From Bacteroides finegoldii DSM 17565 (lineage in GTDB: Bacteria; Bacteroidota; Bacteroidia; Bacteroidales; Bacteroidaceae), in contig NZ_GG688326.1 in assembly GCF_000156195.1 (NCBI RefSeq), positions 141,611-205,610 of the forward strand: a stretch of DNA of 64,000 nucleotides, in the 5' to 3' direction. Under the pieces are notes generated by a model. It saw only the letters and a program-made list of their open reading frames with translations. It was not told where the DNA came from and searched no databases. Positions 18,548 to 29,744 of the stretch are shown here, one piece after another (within the stretch, counting starts at the first letter, position 1; every line of letters starts with the position of its first letter). Position numbers and translations under genes: made by a program.

Positions 18548-19111
18548 ATGGAAAATATCATTCGTAAAATCGAGCAAATCTATCCGGTTTCCGATGAAGC
18601 ACTTCAGGCGCTTCAGGCGAATATGGAATTAAGGTATTATCCCAAAGATACCCGTATCGTTCAGTCAGGTGTCACAGACCGTCTGGTTTATTTTATTGAA
18701 GAGGGTATCACCCGTTCCGTATTCCACCACAACGGAGAGGACACCACTACGTGGTTCAGTCAGGAGGGCGACGTTACGTTCGGCATGGATTCGCTCTACT
18801 ATCAGCAACCATCGGTAGAAAGCGTTGAAACGCTTTCCGATTGCAAAATCTACGTCATCCACATCGACAAGCTGAATGCCCTTTACGAAACATATATCGA
18901 CATAGCTAACTGGGGAAGAATCCTGCATCAGAATGTGAATAAGGAGCTTAGCCATATGTTTGTGGAGCGCCTTCAACTTTCGCCCAAAGAACGTTACGAA
19001 CAGTTCAACCGTCGCTATCCCGGACTGATAAACCGGGTGAAACTGAAATATGTGGCTGCCTTTCTGGGCATTTCCATCTATACCCTTAGCCGGGTACGTG
19101 CTAAAAAATAG
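18548..19111 (+). CDS. Crp/Fnr family transcriptional regulator
   Basis: A 187-residue protein with an N-terminal cyclic-nucleotide-binding-like beta roll (about 20-115; KDTRIVQSGVTDRLVYFIEEG and VTFGMDSLYYQQPSVESVE) and a C-terminal helix-turn-helix (VKLKYVAAFLGISIYTLSRVR). No cysteine cluster for an FNR-type iron-sulfur centre is present. The typical cAMP-binding phosphate cassette is not obvious, as is common in Bacteroidetes members. It lies 23 bases after the PagL-like gene, which it may regulate. Confidence 0.87.
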   Translation: MENIIRKIEQIYPVSDEALQALQANMELRYYPKDTRIVQSGVTDRLVYFIEEGITRSVFHHNGEDTTTWFSQEGDVTFGMDSLYYQQPSVESVETLSDCKIYVIHIDKLNALYETYIDIANWGRILHQNVNKELSHMFVERLQLSPKERYEQFNRRYPGLINRVKLKYVAAFLGISIYTLSRVRAKK

Positions 19112-19164
19112 CGATTAGCCGGGCTTTTTTGCTTTAGAGCAAAGAAACTTCGTAGCGCAAACCG

Positions 19165-19173
19165 TATCTTTGC
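19165..19173 (+). promoter_or_regulatory. Bacteroides -7 promoter element for the acyltransferase 3 gene
   Basis: TATCTTTGC matches TAnnTTTG, 36 bases before the start ATG at 19209. No convincing -33 box is seen. Confidence 0.5.
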
Positions 19174-19208
19174 CCTCTGAAAATACTAACTTACTAATAG
19201 AAAAACAA

Positions 19209-20363
19209 ATGTCGAACATTTCTGCTTCAGCCTTTTCAGATACCAAGGCTCATTATGAACTTCTTGACGGACTTCGCGGTGTGGCAGCTCTTATGGTGAT
19301 ATGGTATCACGTATTCGAGGGCTTCGCTTTTGCCGGTAATAGTGCTATTGAAACTCTGAATCACGGATATTTAGCCGTGGATTTCTTTTTTATCCTTTCG
19401 GGTTTTGTGATCGGTTACGCTTACGATGACCGTTGGGGTAAGAGTCTCACCATGAAAGATTTCTTTAAACGCCGGTTGATACGTCTTCATCCTATGGTTG
19501 TTCTGGGGGCTGTTCTGGGAGCTATCACGTTCTGCATTCAGGGTTCTGTGCAATGGGATGGAACGCACGTTGCCATATCCATGGTGATGTTGTCTCTTCT
19601 TTGCACGGTATTTTTCATTCCTGCCATGCCGGGTGCGGGCTATGAGGTTCGTGGCAATGGCGAGATGTTTCCGTTGAACGGGCCGTGCTGGTCGTTGTTT
19701 TTCGAGTATATAGGCAATATCCTTTATGCGTTATTCATTCGCCGTCTGTCTAATAAGGCGTTGGCTGTGATGGTGGTATTGCTGGGGGTGGCGTTGACGT
19801 TGTTCGCCATCTTTGATGTCTCCACTTATGGAAACATTGGGGTAGGATGGACGTTGGATGGCGTGAACTTTCTGGGCGGATCATTGAGAATGCTTTTCCC
19901 TTTCTCTTTAGGTATGCTTTTATCCCGCAACTTCAAACCTGTGAAAGTGAAAGGCGCTTTCTGGATATGTACCCTTGCATTGATTGCCCTGTTTTCCGTT
20001 CCTTATTTGGAGGGTGCAGAGCCGGTTTGTACGAACGGTGTGTATGAAGCGTTTTGCATTGTCGTTGCTTTCCCTATCCTTGTGTGGCTGGGTGCGTCGG
20101 GAAGTACGACGGATAAGCAGTCAACGCAGATATGTAAGTTCTTGGGAGATATATCTTATCCGATCTACGTGATACACTATCCGTTGATGTATCTGTTCTA
20201 TGCATGGCTGATTAAGAATCAACTCTATACGCTGGGTGAGACTTGGCAGGTAGCTTTATGTGTTTATGCATTGTGTATTGTACTAGCTTATCTAAGCTTG
20301 AAATTCTATGACGAACCTTTACGTAAGTATTTGGCAAAGCGTTTTTTGAGCAAGAAACGATAG
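19209..20363 (+). CDS. Acyltransferase 3 family membrane protein (OafA/NodX-like)
   Basis: A 384-residue inner-membrane protein with about ten hydrophobic helices. The N-terminal LLDGLRGVAALMVIWYHVFEG carries the conserved R and H of acyltransferase 3 enzymes, and FFILSGFVIGYAYDDRWG the following family motif. These proteins O-acylate extracellular or periplasmic carbohydrates. The target is unknown. I start at ATG 19209; a TTG 13 codons upstream lies within the promoter element and is rejected. It converges on purT across a shared terminator. Confidence 0.87.
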   Translation: MSNISASAFSDTKAHYELLDGLRGVAALMVIWYHVFEGFAFAGNSAIETLNHGYLAVDFFFILSGFVIGYAYDDRWGKSLTMKDFFKRRLIRLHPMVVLGAVLGAITFCIQGSVQWDGTHVAISMVMLSLLCTVFFIPAMPGAGYEVRGNGEMFPLNGPCWSLFFEYIGNILYALFIRRLSNKALAVMVVLLGVALTLFAIFDVSTYGNIGVGWTLDGVNFLGGSLRMLFPFSLGMLLSRNFKPVKVKGAFWICTLALIALFSVPYLEGAEPVCTNGVYEAFCIVVAFPILVWLGASGSTTDKQSTQICKFLGDISYPIYVIHYPLMYLFYAWLIKNQLYTLGETWQVALCVYALCIVLAYLSLKFYDEPLRKYLAKRFLSKKR

Positions 20364-20378
20364 GCGGTAGTTTTTTAT

Positions 20379-20427
20379 AGAGAAAATAAAAGAGGGTATC
20401 CGTTGACACCCTCTTTTTATTTTCTCT
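20379..20427. terminator. Bidirectional hairpin terminator
   Basis: AGAGAAAATAAAAGAGGGT (20379-20397) pairs with a matching arm at 20408-20427, with one bulged T and a short loop. The flanks are A/T rich on both sides. It sits between the convergent acyltransferase gene and purT. Confidence 0.85.
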
Positions 20428-20471
20428 ATTATTCTTCTAATTCTCCATGATTCCTTATTTTCCTTCCGGTT

Positions 20472-21641
20472 TTAATAAACCTCTACTTTCTCGGCAATTC
20501 TCTTGGCCTTATTACGCAGGGCATCCAAATCGGCATTCAGCGGAGCATAGCAAAGCACTACTCCCATGCGGCGGTTGACGCGGGTAAACGGTTTGCCGAA
20601 TATGCGGAGGTAGGTATCTTCTTCTTTCGTCACTTCTTCCATGCCACGATATTGCGGGCGTTCCTGGCTGGCAATCGGGGAAAGGATCACAGCGCTTGCG
20701 CCTATCCGTTCTTGTTTGATGCCGGGAATAGGCAGACCGAGTACGGCACGTAAATGTAGCTCGAACTCATTCAGGTTTTGTGTACCCGCCAATGTCACCA
20801 TACCAGTATCATGCGGACGAGGAGAAAGTTCGGAGAAATAAACTCCGTTCTCGTGGCTTAGGAAGAACTCAACTCCCCAAAGTCCTGCGCCTGTCAATGC
20901 ACGGGTTACTTTTTCGGCCATCTCTTCCGCTTCTTTCAAATGGGCGGGATCAATATGTGCGGGCTGGAAACTTTCACGATAATCGCCACCTTTCTGCACG
21001 TGTCCGATGGGAGGGCAGAAGAGGGTAGGACCGTTCTTTTGGGTAACGGTGAGCAGGGTGATTTCGCTGTCGAACTTGATAAATTCTTCAATGATAAGCT
21101 CACGGATATCGCCACGACTGCCACTGCATCCGTATTCCCAGGCGTGTTCGAGTTCGTCGGCACTCTTCACAAGCGATTGTCCTTTGCCGGAAGAAGACAT
21201 CAACGGTTTAACGACACAAGGGAAACCGATTTTATCGGCAGCTTCTTTCAGTTCTTCCAGGGTTTTGGCATAGAAGTATTTGGCTGTTTTCAGTCCGAGT
21301 TCTTGGGCGGCAAGGTCGCGAATGGCTTTACGGTTCATGGTGAAGTTCACGGCACGAGCACTGGGAACTACCTGAATGCCTTCTTTTTCGAAGTCGTATA
21401 AACGTTCTGTGCGAATTGCCTCAATCTCCGGAACGATAATGTCCGGACGATGCTTCTTCACTACGCGTTCCAATTCTTCACCGTTCAGCATATCGAATAT
21501 TTCAAATTCATCGGCCACTTGCATAGCCGGTGCTCCTGCATAGGAGTCGCAAGCAATGATGTGCTGGCCTTTACGTTGAGCTGAAATTACAAATTCTTTT
21601 CCTAGTTCGCCGGAACCGAGTAACAGTATTTTCTTCATCAT
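20472..21641 (-). CDS. purT: Formate-dependent phosphoribosylglycinamide formyltransferase (GAR transformylase 2)
   Basis: A 389-residue ATP-grasp enzyme converting GAR, formate and ATP to formyl-GAR in purine synthesis without a folate donor. The N-terminal [19 protein letters not shown] is the family's opening glycine loop. The central [16 protein letters not shown] is the ATP-grasp phosphate loop, and the end shows [28 protein letters not shown] with the magnesium-binding glutamates. The length equals the E. coli enzyme (about 392). It is monocistronic, with a TAATTTTGC promoter element at 21665-21673. Its formate use links it to fhs in this window. Confidence 0.95.
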   Translation of the reverse strand: MMKKILLLGSGELGKEFVISAQRKGQHIIACDSYAGAPAMQVADEFEIFDMLNGEELERVVKKHRPDIIVPEIEAIRTERLYDFEKEGIQVVPSARAVNFTMNRKAIRDLAAQELGLKTAKYFYAKTLEELKEAADKIGFPCVVKPLMSSSGKGQSLVKSADELEHAWEYGCSGSRGDIRELIIEEFIKFDSEITLLTVTQKNGPTLFCPPIGHVQKGGDYRESFQPAHIDPAHLKEAEEMAEKVTRALTGAGLWGVEFFLSHENGVYFSELSPRPHDTGMVTLAGTQNLNEFELHLRAVLGLPIPGIKQERIGASAVILSPIASQERPQYRGMEEVTKEEDTYLRIFGKPFTRVNRRMGVVLCYAPLNADLDALRNKAKRIAEKVEVY

Positions 21642-21664
21642 TTTGAGTGTTTTATATTAGTAGT

Positions 21665-21673
21665 GCAAAATTA
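21665..21673 (-). promoter_or_regulatory. Bacteroides -7 promoter element for purT
   Basis: Reads TAATTTTGC on the minus strand, 24 bases before the purT start. Confidence 0.5.
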
Positions 21674-23797
<2,124 letters not shown>

Positions 23798-23810
23798 AAA
23801 CATAAGAAGG

Positions 23811-24068
23811 ATGAAAGAACTGCATTTGAGTATAGTATCGCCCGAAAAGAGCATATTCGACGGAGATGTGAAGATTGTCACATTGCCGGGGACGGTTGGT
23901 TCGTTTTCTATTCTTCCCGGACATGCGCCTATCGTCTCGTCATTGCAAGCGGGTACGTTGAGTTACACGACGATGGAAGGCGAGGAGCGTACGATAGATA
24001 TTCAGGGTGGTTTTGTCGAACTGAGTGACGGTACGGTTTCCGCTTGCATCTCCCTGACAGACGGGTGA
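23811..24068 (+). CDS. atpC: F1Fo ATP synthase subunit epsilon (short form)
   Basis: An 85-residue protein from ATG 23811. It contains only the N-terminal beta-sandwich domain (LSIVSPEKSIFDGDVKIVTLPG, then GSFSILPGHAPIVS and GGFVEL). The C-terminal two-helix domain that inhibits ATPase in E. coli (about 139 residues in total) is absent, as is usual in Bacteroidetes. It couples gamma to the c ring. It starts 13 bases after atpD. Confidence 0.93.
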   Translation: MKELHLSIVSPEKSIFDGDVKIVTLPGTVGSFSILPGHAPIVSSLQAGTLSYTTMEGEERTIDIQGGFVELSDGTVSACISLTDG

Positions 24069-24112
24069 CAGTCGGCTGACAGAAGACAATATATTAAGAA
24101 AAACACAGTGAC

Positions 24113-24547
24113 ATGGTGAACATTACGAAAACGAAACGAAATTTTATCGGGTTGCATACGCTGTTTGCAATCATAGGTGCAGGATTGGGAGCGGTTATTT
24201 TGCATATCGCTCTGCCGGGACACTATTTCGGAGGATACCCGTTTATTCCGGTCTATTTTTATCTATTCGGTTTGTTTAGTATCTATATGTTCGATGCGTG
24301 TCGGCTGCACGCTCCCCAGAAAATGTTACTGTTGTATCTGGCAATAAAGATGGTAAAGATGATTCTTTCTATCATTTTAGTCCTGATTTATTGTATAACC
24401 GTGCGCGAAGAGGCTAAGGCTTTTTTGCTGACGTTTATCTCATTCTATTTGATATATCTGATATTCGAAACCTGGTTCTTTTTCTCTTTTGAGGTGAATC
24501 AGAAACGGAAAAAGCAAAATAAGAAGAAAAATGAAACAGTTGCATAA
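24113..24547 (+). CDS. Small membrane protein of the atp operon (AtpI/AtpR-like position)
   Basis: A 144-residue protein with four hydrophobic segments (about 14-34, 45-62, 72-95 and 103-122) and a very basic C-terminus (KRKKQNKKKN). It lies between atpC and atpB and overlaps atpB by 17 bases, so it is part of the operon. By position and topology it resembles the AtpI-type proteins that help c-ring assembly or Mg2+ uptake. The sequence itself gives no firm family match. Confidence 0.7.
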   Translation: MVNITKTKRNFIGLHTLFAIIGAGLGAVILHIALPGHYFGGYPFIPVYFYLFGLFSIYMFDACRLHAPQKMLLLYLAIKMVKMILSIILVLIYCITVREEAKAFLLTFISFYLIYLIFETWFFFSFEVNQKRKKQNKKKNETVA

Positions 24548-25667
24548 CATAATGGCTCCGTTGATATTGTTCTGTCTGATGATGGTGTCCGGTCTGCCCG
24601 GCTTTGCACAAGAGCAGGGAGAAGCGACTTCACAGGTGCAGGATGTGATTACTCCGAAAGAGGAACAGGAGAATACGGTGGACGTGAAGGAAATCGTATT
24701 CGGACATATCGGCGACTCTTACGAATGGCATATTACCACGTGGGGTAAAACGCACATTACTATACCATTACCTATTATTGTTTATAGTAATAGTACAGGC
24801 TGGCATGTGTTCCTTTCTTCTCGTCTCGAAGAGAACGGAGGCACGTATGAGGGGCTTTCGATAGCTCCGGAAGGAAGTAAGTACGAGGGCAAACTGGTGG
24901 AATACAATGCGGCGGGCGAACAAGTCCGTCCTTGGGATATATCCATTACGAAAGTTACATTCGCCTTACTGTTCAATAGTGTATTGTTGCTGGTAATCGT
25001 CCTGAGTGTGGCGCACTGGTACAGAAAACGTCCGCAGGGAGCCAAAGCTCCGGGAGGATTTATCGGATTCATGGAAATGTTCATTATGATGGTGAATGAC
25101 GACATTATTAAAAGCTGTGTCGGTCCTAATTACCGGAAATTTGCCCCCTATCTGCTGACGGCATTCTTTTTCATCTTTATCAATAATATGATGGGACTGA
25201 TCCCGTTCTTTCCCGGAGGTGCGAATGTGACGGGAAATATTGCTATCACAATGGTACTTGCCGTATGCACGTTTCTGGCGGTCAACATTTTCGGAACGAA
25301 GCATTACTGGAAAGATATTTTCTGGCCTGATGTTCCTTGGTGGCTGAAAGTGCCTGTGCCGATGATGCCGTTTATCGAGTTCTTCGGGATCTTTACAAAA
25401 CCGTTTGCTTTGATGATCCGTCTTTTTGCCAATATGCTGGCGGGACACATGGCAATGTTGGTGCTTACTTGCTTGATATTTATCTCGGCAAGTATGGGAC
25501 CTGCCTTGAACGGCACGCTGACAGTAGCCTCCGTATTGTTCAACATCTTTATGAATGCGCTTGAATTGTTGGTCGCTTTCATCCAGGCATACGTATTCAC
25601 CATGTTGTCGGCTGTGTTTATCGGGTTGGCGCAGGAAGGAGCCAAAGTAAAAGCGGAAGAGAAATAA
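24531..25667 (+). CDS. atpB: F1Fo ATP synthase subunit a
   Basis: A 378-residue Fo subunit, longer than the E. coli one (271), because of a signal-like N-terminus (LPGFAQEQ, about residue 28) and about 100 extra periplasmic residues before the first core helix. The proton-channel helix has MIRLFANMLAGHMAMLVL with the essential Arg, and the last helix has ELLVAFIQAYVFTMLSAVFIG. It forms the two half-channels next to the c ring. It is followed by atpE after 45 bases. Confidence 0.95.
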   Translation: MKQLHNIMAPLILFCLMMVSGLPGFAQEQGEATSQVQDVITPKEEQENTVDVKEIVFGHIGDSYEWHITTWGKTHITIPLPIIVYSNSTGWHVFLSSRLEENGGTYEGLSIAPEGSKYEGKLVEYNAAGEQVRPWDISITKVTFALLFNSVLLLVIVLSVAHWYRKRPQGAKAPGGFIGFMEMFIMMVNDDIIKSCVGPNYRKFAPYLLTAFFFIFINNMMGLIPFFPGGANVTGNIAITMVLAVCTFLAVNIFGTKHYWKDIFWPDVPWWLKVPVPMMPFIEFFGIFTKPFALMIRLFANMLAGHMAMLVLTCLIFISASMGPALNGTLTVASVLFNIFMNALELLVAFIQAYVFTMLSAVFIGLAQEGAKVKAEEK

Positions 25668-25691
25668 ATAATTAAACGAGAGAAAATATAA

Positions 25692-25970
<279 letters not shown>

Positions 25971-25974
25971 GCTT

Positions 25975-26478
25975 ATGTCATTACTATTACCTGATAGTGG
26001 CCTGTTGTTCTGGATGTTCCTCTCATTCGGGATTGTGTTCGTGATATTGGCGAAATACGGCTTCCCCGTCATTATAAAAATGGTGGAAGGCCGTAAAACC
26101 TATATCGACCAGTCTTTGGAGGTGGCGAGGGAAGCCAATGCACAGTTGTCCAGACTGAAAGAAGAGGGTGACGCGTTGGTGGCTGCTGCCAACAAGGAAC
26201 AAGGACGCATCTTGAGGGAAGCAATGGAAGAACGTGACAAAATTGTTCACGAGGCCCGTAAGCAAGCCGAGATAGCCGCACAAAAAGAACTTGATGCGGT
26301 GAAGCAACAAATCCAGATAGAGAAAGACGAGGCTATCCGCGACATCCGTCGTCAGGTGGCTGTCCTTTCGGTGGACATTGCCGAGAAAGTGCTCCGCAAG
26401 AATCTTGCAGATAAGGAAGCACAGATGGGGATGATCGACCGTATGCTGGATGAAGTATTAACCCCGAATAAGAACTAA
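25975..26478 (+). CDS. atpF: F1Fo ATP synthase subunit b
   Basis: A 167-residue peripheral-stalk subunit. It has one N-terminal membrane helix ([21 protein letters not shown]) followed by a long charged coiled coil ([16 protein letters not shown] to the end). The start ATG at 25975 is 4 bases after the atpE stop; an upstream TTG in frame lies inside atpE and is rejected. It links subunit a to delta and the alpha3beta3 head. Confidence 0.93.
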   Translation: MSLLLPDSGLLFWMFLSFGIVFVILAKYGFPVIIKMVEGRKTYIDQSLEVAREANAQLSRLKEEGDALVAAANKEQGRILREAMEERDKIVHEARKQAEIAAQKELDAVKQQIQIEKDEAIRDIRRQVAVLSVDIAEKVLRKNLADKEAQMGMIDRMLDEVLTPNKN

Positions 26479-26483
26479 GGAAA

Positions 26484-27044
26484 ATGGAAGTCGGAATACT
26501 CTCAATGCGTTATGCAAAAGCGATGATTGAATACGCGCAGGAAAAAGGAGTGGAAGACAGGGTATATCAGGAATTCCTCACTCTGTCTCACAGTTTTTGT
26601 GCACAACCCGGACTGCGTGAGGCACTTGATAATCCGGTCATTGCGATTAAGGAGAAATTAGCGTTGGTTTGTACGGCTGCCGATGGTGAAGGTACATCAA
26701 CCAGAGAGTTTATCCGTTTTATCACTTTGGTATTAAAAAACAGGCGTGAAGGTTATCTGCAATTTATCGGCCTGATGTACCTGGACCTGTATCGGAAGTT
26801 GAAACATATCGGAGTCGGTAAACTGATTACGGCTGTTGACGTTGATAAAGCGACATCGGATCGGATTCGTTCTGCGGCAGCGCATATCCTGCATGCGCAG
26901 ATGGAGTTGGAAACGGTAGTAGACCCGTCCATTGAGGGTGGATTTATTTTCGATATCAACGATTACCGTTTGGATGCGAGCGTTGCTACGCAGTTAAAGC
27001 GAGTGAAACAACAATTTATTGATAAGAATAGGAGAATTGTATAA
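26484..27044 (+). CDS. atpH: F1Fo ATP synthase subunit delta
   Basis: A 186-residue OSCP/delta protein. The opening [19 protein letters not shown] and the end [29 protein letters not shown] are the family's two conserved boxes. It clamps the b stalk to the top of F1. The stop overlaps the atpA start in TAATG, indicating translational coupling. Confidence 0.93.
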   Translation: MEVGILSMRYAKAMIEYAQEKGVEDRVYQEFLTLSHSFCAQPGLREALDNPVIAIKEKLALVCTAADGEGTSTREFIRFITLVLKNRREGYLQFIGLMYLDLYRKLKHIGVGKLITAVDVDKATSDRIRSAAAHILHAQMELETVVDPSIEGGFIFDINDYRLDASVATQLKRVKQQFIDKNRRIV

Positions 27045-28627
27045 TGTCTGAAAATATAAGAGTAAGCGAAGTATCCGATATATTGCGCAAGCAGCTCGAA
27101 GGGATTAATGCCAATGTGCAGCTTGACGAAATCGGTACGGTGCTTCAGGTGAGCGACGGTGTAGTCCGTATCTATGGACTGCGGAACGCCGAAGCGAATG
27201 AATTGCTGGAGTTCGACAATGGTATCAAAGCAATCGTGATGAACCTCGAAGAGGACAACGTGGGTGCTGTATTACTGGGTCCGACGGACAGAATCAAAGA
27301 AGGGTTTATTGTGAAACGTACAAAACGCATCGCCTCCATTCGTGTAGGCGAGGGGATGTTGGGACGTGTCATCGACCCGTTGGGTGAACCGCTCGACGGC
27401 AAAGGGCTGGTTGGCGGTGAACTTTATGATATGCCGTTGGAACGGAAAGCTCCGGGAGTAATTTACCGTCAGCCTGTCAATCAGCCATTACAGACCGGAT
27501 TGAAGGCAGTTGATGCCATGATTCCTATCGGGCGTGGTCAACGTGAGTTGATTATCGGTGACCGTCAGACGGGAAAGACGGCTATTGCGATTGATGCGAT
27601 CATCAATCAGCGTAGCAATTTTCTGGCAGGCGATCCTGTATACTGCATCTATGTGGCAATCGGACAGAAAGGTTCTACAGTCGCTTCTATCGTAAATACA
27701 CTTCGTGAGAATGGAGCGTTGGACTATACGATTGTAGTAGCCGCTACAGCCGGTGACCCGGCCGCGCTACAATACTATGCGCCATTTGCGGGTGCAGCCA
27801 TCGGTGAGTATTTCCGTGATACCGGCCGTCATGCGCTGGTTGTGTATGATGACCTTTCCAAGCAGGCGGTAGCTTATCGTGAGGTATCTCTGATTCTCCG
27901 CCGTCCATCGGGACGTGAAGCGTATCCGGGTGACATCTTCTATCTGCATTCCCGTTTGTTGGAACGCGCGGCGAAGATTATCAGTCAGGAAGAAGTGGCG
28001 CGCGAAATGAATGACCTGCCGGACAGCTTGAAGGATATAGTCAAAGGAGGAGGTTCCCTTACCGCATTGCCTATCATCGAGACACAGGCAGGAGACGTTT
28101 CGGCCTATATCCCGACGAATGTGATTTCCATTACTGATGGACAGATCTTCCTCGAAACCGATCTCTTTAATCAGGGTGTCCGTCCGGCTATCAATGTGGG
28201 TATCTCCGTATCCCGTGTAGGTGGTAACGCACAGATTAAGGCCATGAAGAAGGTAGCCGGAACATTGAAGATTGACCAAGCCCAATATCGTGAGCTGGAA
28301 GCTTTCTCTAAGTTCAGCAGTGATATGGATCCGATTACCGCCTTGACGATTGATAAGGGACGTAAGAACGCCCAACTTTTGATTCAACCTCAATACAGCC
28401 CAATGCCCGTAGAACAGCAGATTGCTATTCTCTATTGCGGTACGCACGGACTTCTTCATGATGTCCCATTGGATAAGGTACAGGACTTTGAACGTAGCTT
28501 CATCGAATCTCTGCAACTGAATCACCAGCAGGATGTGTTGGATGTCTTAAAGACAGGCGTTATCGATGATAGTGTAACCAATGCCATCGAGGAAACCGCC
28601 GCTATGGTTGCCAAACAATACTTATAG
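27044..28627 (+). CDS. atpA: F1Fo ATP synthase subunit alpha
   Basis: The 527-residue non-catalytic nucleotide-binding F1 subunit. It shows the Walker A loop [44 protein letters not shown] and the alpha-specific [20 protein letters not shown]. Its length and order are normal. It pairs with beta in the head ring. A 100-base gap, rich in TTCTTCATTCTTAAT-type repeats, separates it from atpG. Confidence 0.97.
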   Translation: MSENIRVSEVSDILRKQLEGINANVQLDEIGTVLQVSDGVVRIYGLRNAEANELLEFDNGIKAIVMNLEEDNVGAVLLGPTDRIKEGFIVKRTKRIASIRVGEGMLGRVIDPLGEPLDGKGLVGGELYDMPLERKAPGVIYRQPVNQPLQTGLKAVDAMIPIGRGQRELIIGDRQTGKTAIAIDAIINQRSNFLAGDPVYCIYVAIGQKGSTVASIVNTLRENGALDYTIVVAATAGDPAALQYYAPFAGAAIGEYFRDTGRHALVVYDDLSKQAVAYREVSLILRRPSGREAYPGDIFYLHSRLLERAAKIISQEEVAREMNDLPDSLKDIVKGGGSLTALPIIETQAGDVSAYIPTNVISITDGQIFLETDLFNQGVRPAINVGISVSRVGGNAQIKAMKKVAGTLKIDQAQYRELEAFSKFSSDMDPITALTIDKGRKNAQLLIQPQYSPMPVEQQIAILYCGTHGLLHDVPLDKVQDFERSFIESLQLNHQQDVLDVLKTGVIDDSVTNAIEETAAMVAKQYL

Positions 28628-28729
28628 AAATATAGGAATAAAGAATGAAGAATTCTTATTATTAACTATTTGACTATACTGCATAGTAAATTCTTCATTC
28701 TTAATTTTTCATTCTTAATTAAAAAAATT

Positions 28730-29654
28730 ATGGCTTCACTGAAAGAAGTAAAAACCAGAATAAATTCGGTAAAGAGTACCCGAAAAATCACTTCAGCAAT
28801 GAAGATGGTGGCTTCTGCCAAATTACATAAGGCACAAGGAGCCATTGAGAATATGTTGCCTTATCAGAAGAAGTTGAACAAGATTCTGACTAACTTTCTG
28901 AGTGCGGACCTTCCTATCGAATCTCCCTACGTGAAGGAGCGCGAAGTGAAGCGTGTGGCAATTGTCGCCTTCTCTTCGAATACGTCTCTTTGTGGTGCTT
29001 TCAATGCCAATGTGATAAAAATGTTATTGCAAACGGTAGGTGAATATCGCACTCTCGGGCAAGACAATATCTTGATATTTCCAATAGGCAAGAAAGTAGA
29101 TGAAGCTGTAAAACGCATGGGATTCCAACCGCAGGAAACTTCGCCCACCTTATCTGACAAACCGACTTATCAGGAAGCTGCCGACTTGGCTCATCGTCTG
29201 ATGGGGATGTTTGTATCCGGCGAAATAGACCGTGTGGAAATTATCTATCATCATTTTAAGTCTATGGGTACGCAAATCCTCCTTCGTGAAACGTATCTTC
29301 CCATCGATCTGACACATATCATAGATGAAGAAGAACAAAACAAGGAGCAGATGAATGAGGAGCAAAAGGACAAAAGGGGAGGCGGAAAGACGTGAAGTCG
29401 CCAACGACTACATCATCGAACCCAACGCTGAAGAACTGATTGCCAACCTAATCCCAACTGTATTAAGCCAGAAACTATTTACAGCAGCCGTTGACTCGAA
29501 CACATCGGAACACGCTGCCCGTACATTAGCTATGCAGGTAGCTACGGATAATGCGAACGAGTTGATTCAGGATTTGACGAAGCAATATAACAAGAGTCGT
29601 CAGCAGGCTATTACAAATGAGCTGTTGGATATTGTGGGGGGCTCTATGAAATAA
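28730..29654 (+). pseudogene. atpG: F1Fo ATP synthase subunit gamma, split by a +1 frameshift
   Basis: The frame starts at ATG 28730 (MASLKEVKTRINSVKSTRKI, the gamma N-terminal helix) and stops at 29393-29395 after EEEQNKEQMNEEQKDKRGGGKT. The missing C-terminal helix is complete in the next frame (to 29654): NDYIIEPNAEELIANLIP and RQQAITNELLDIVGGSMK. Dropping one G from the GGGG run at 29376-29379 joins them as KDKREAERREVANDY. Without the C-terminal helix gamma cannot act as the rotor shaft. A sequencing error in the A4G4 tract is the simplest cause; a true mutation or slippage is the alternative. Upstream in-frame start codons before 28730 are rejected. Confidence 0.9.
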
Positions 29655-29676
29655 TATTCTTATTCTTTCTTTTTGG

Positions 29677-29712
29677 TTCTTTTTCTTTCGTATCAAGACG
29701 AAAGAAAAAGAA
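29677..29712. terminator. Hairpin at the end of the atp operon
   Basis: A perfect 15-bp inverted repeat, TTCTTTTTCTTTCGT (29677-29691) and its complement (29698-29712), with a six-base loop, lies 23 bases after the atpG stop. The stem is AT-rich, so termination strength is uncertain. It sits just before the helicase promoter element. Confidence 0.6.
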
Positions 29713-29719
29713 TAATAGT

Positions 29720-29728
29720 TACCTTTGT
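29720..29728 (+). promoter_or_regulatory. Bacteroides -7 promoter element for the helicase gene
   Basis: TACCTTTGT fits TAnnTTTG and lies 17 bases before ATG 29745. It makes the helicase independent of the atp operon. Confidence 0.5.
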
Positions 29729-29744
29729 TGAAAATTTGAATCCC

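Noticed and set aside
27767..28525. 252-codon open frame antisense to atpA
   Set aside because: atpA is unambiguous; the antisense product has no recognisable feature.
29360..29400. Programmed frameshift in atpG
   Set aside because: There is a slippery-looking A4G4 run, but no downstream structure or precedent for gamma. I keep it only as a remote alternative to error or mutation.
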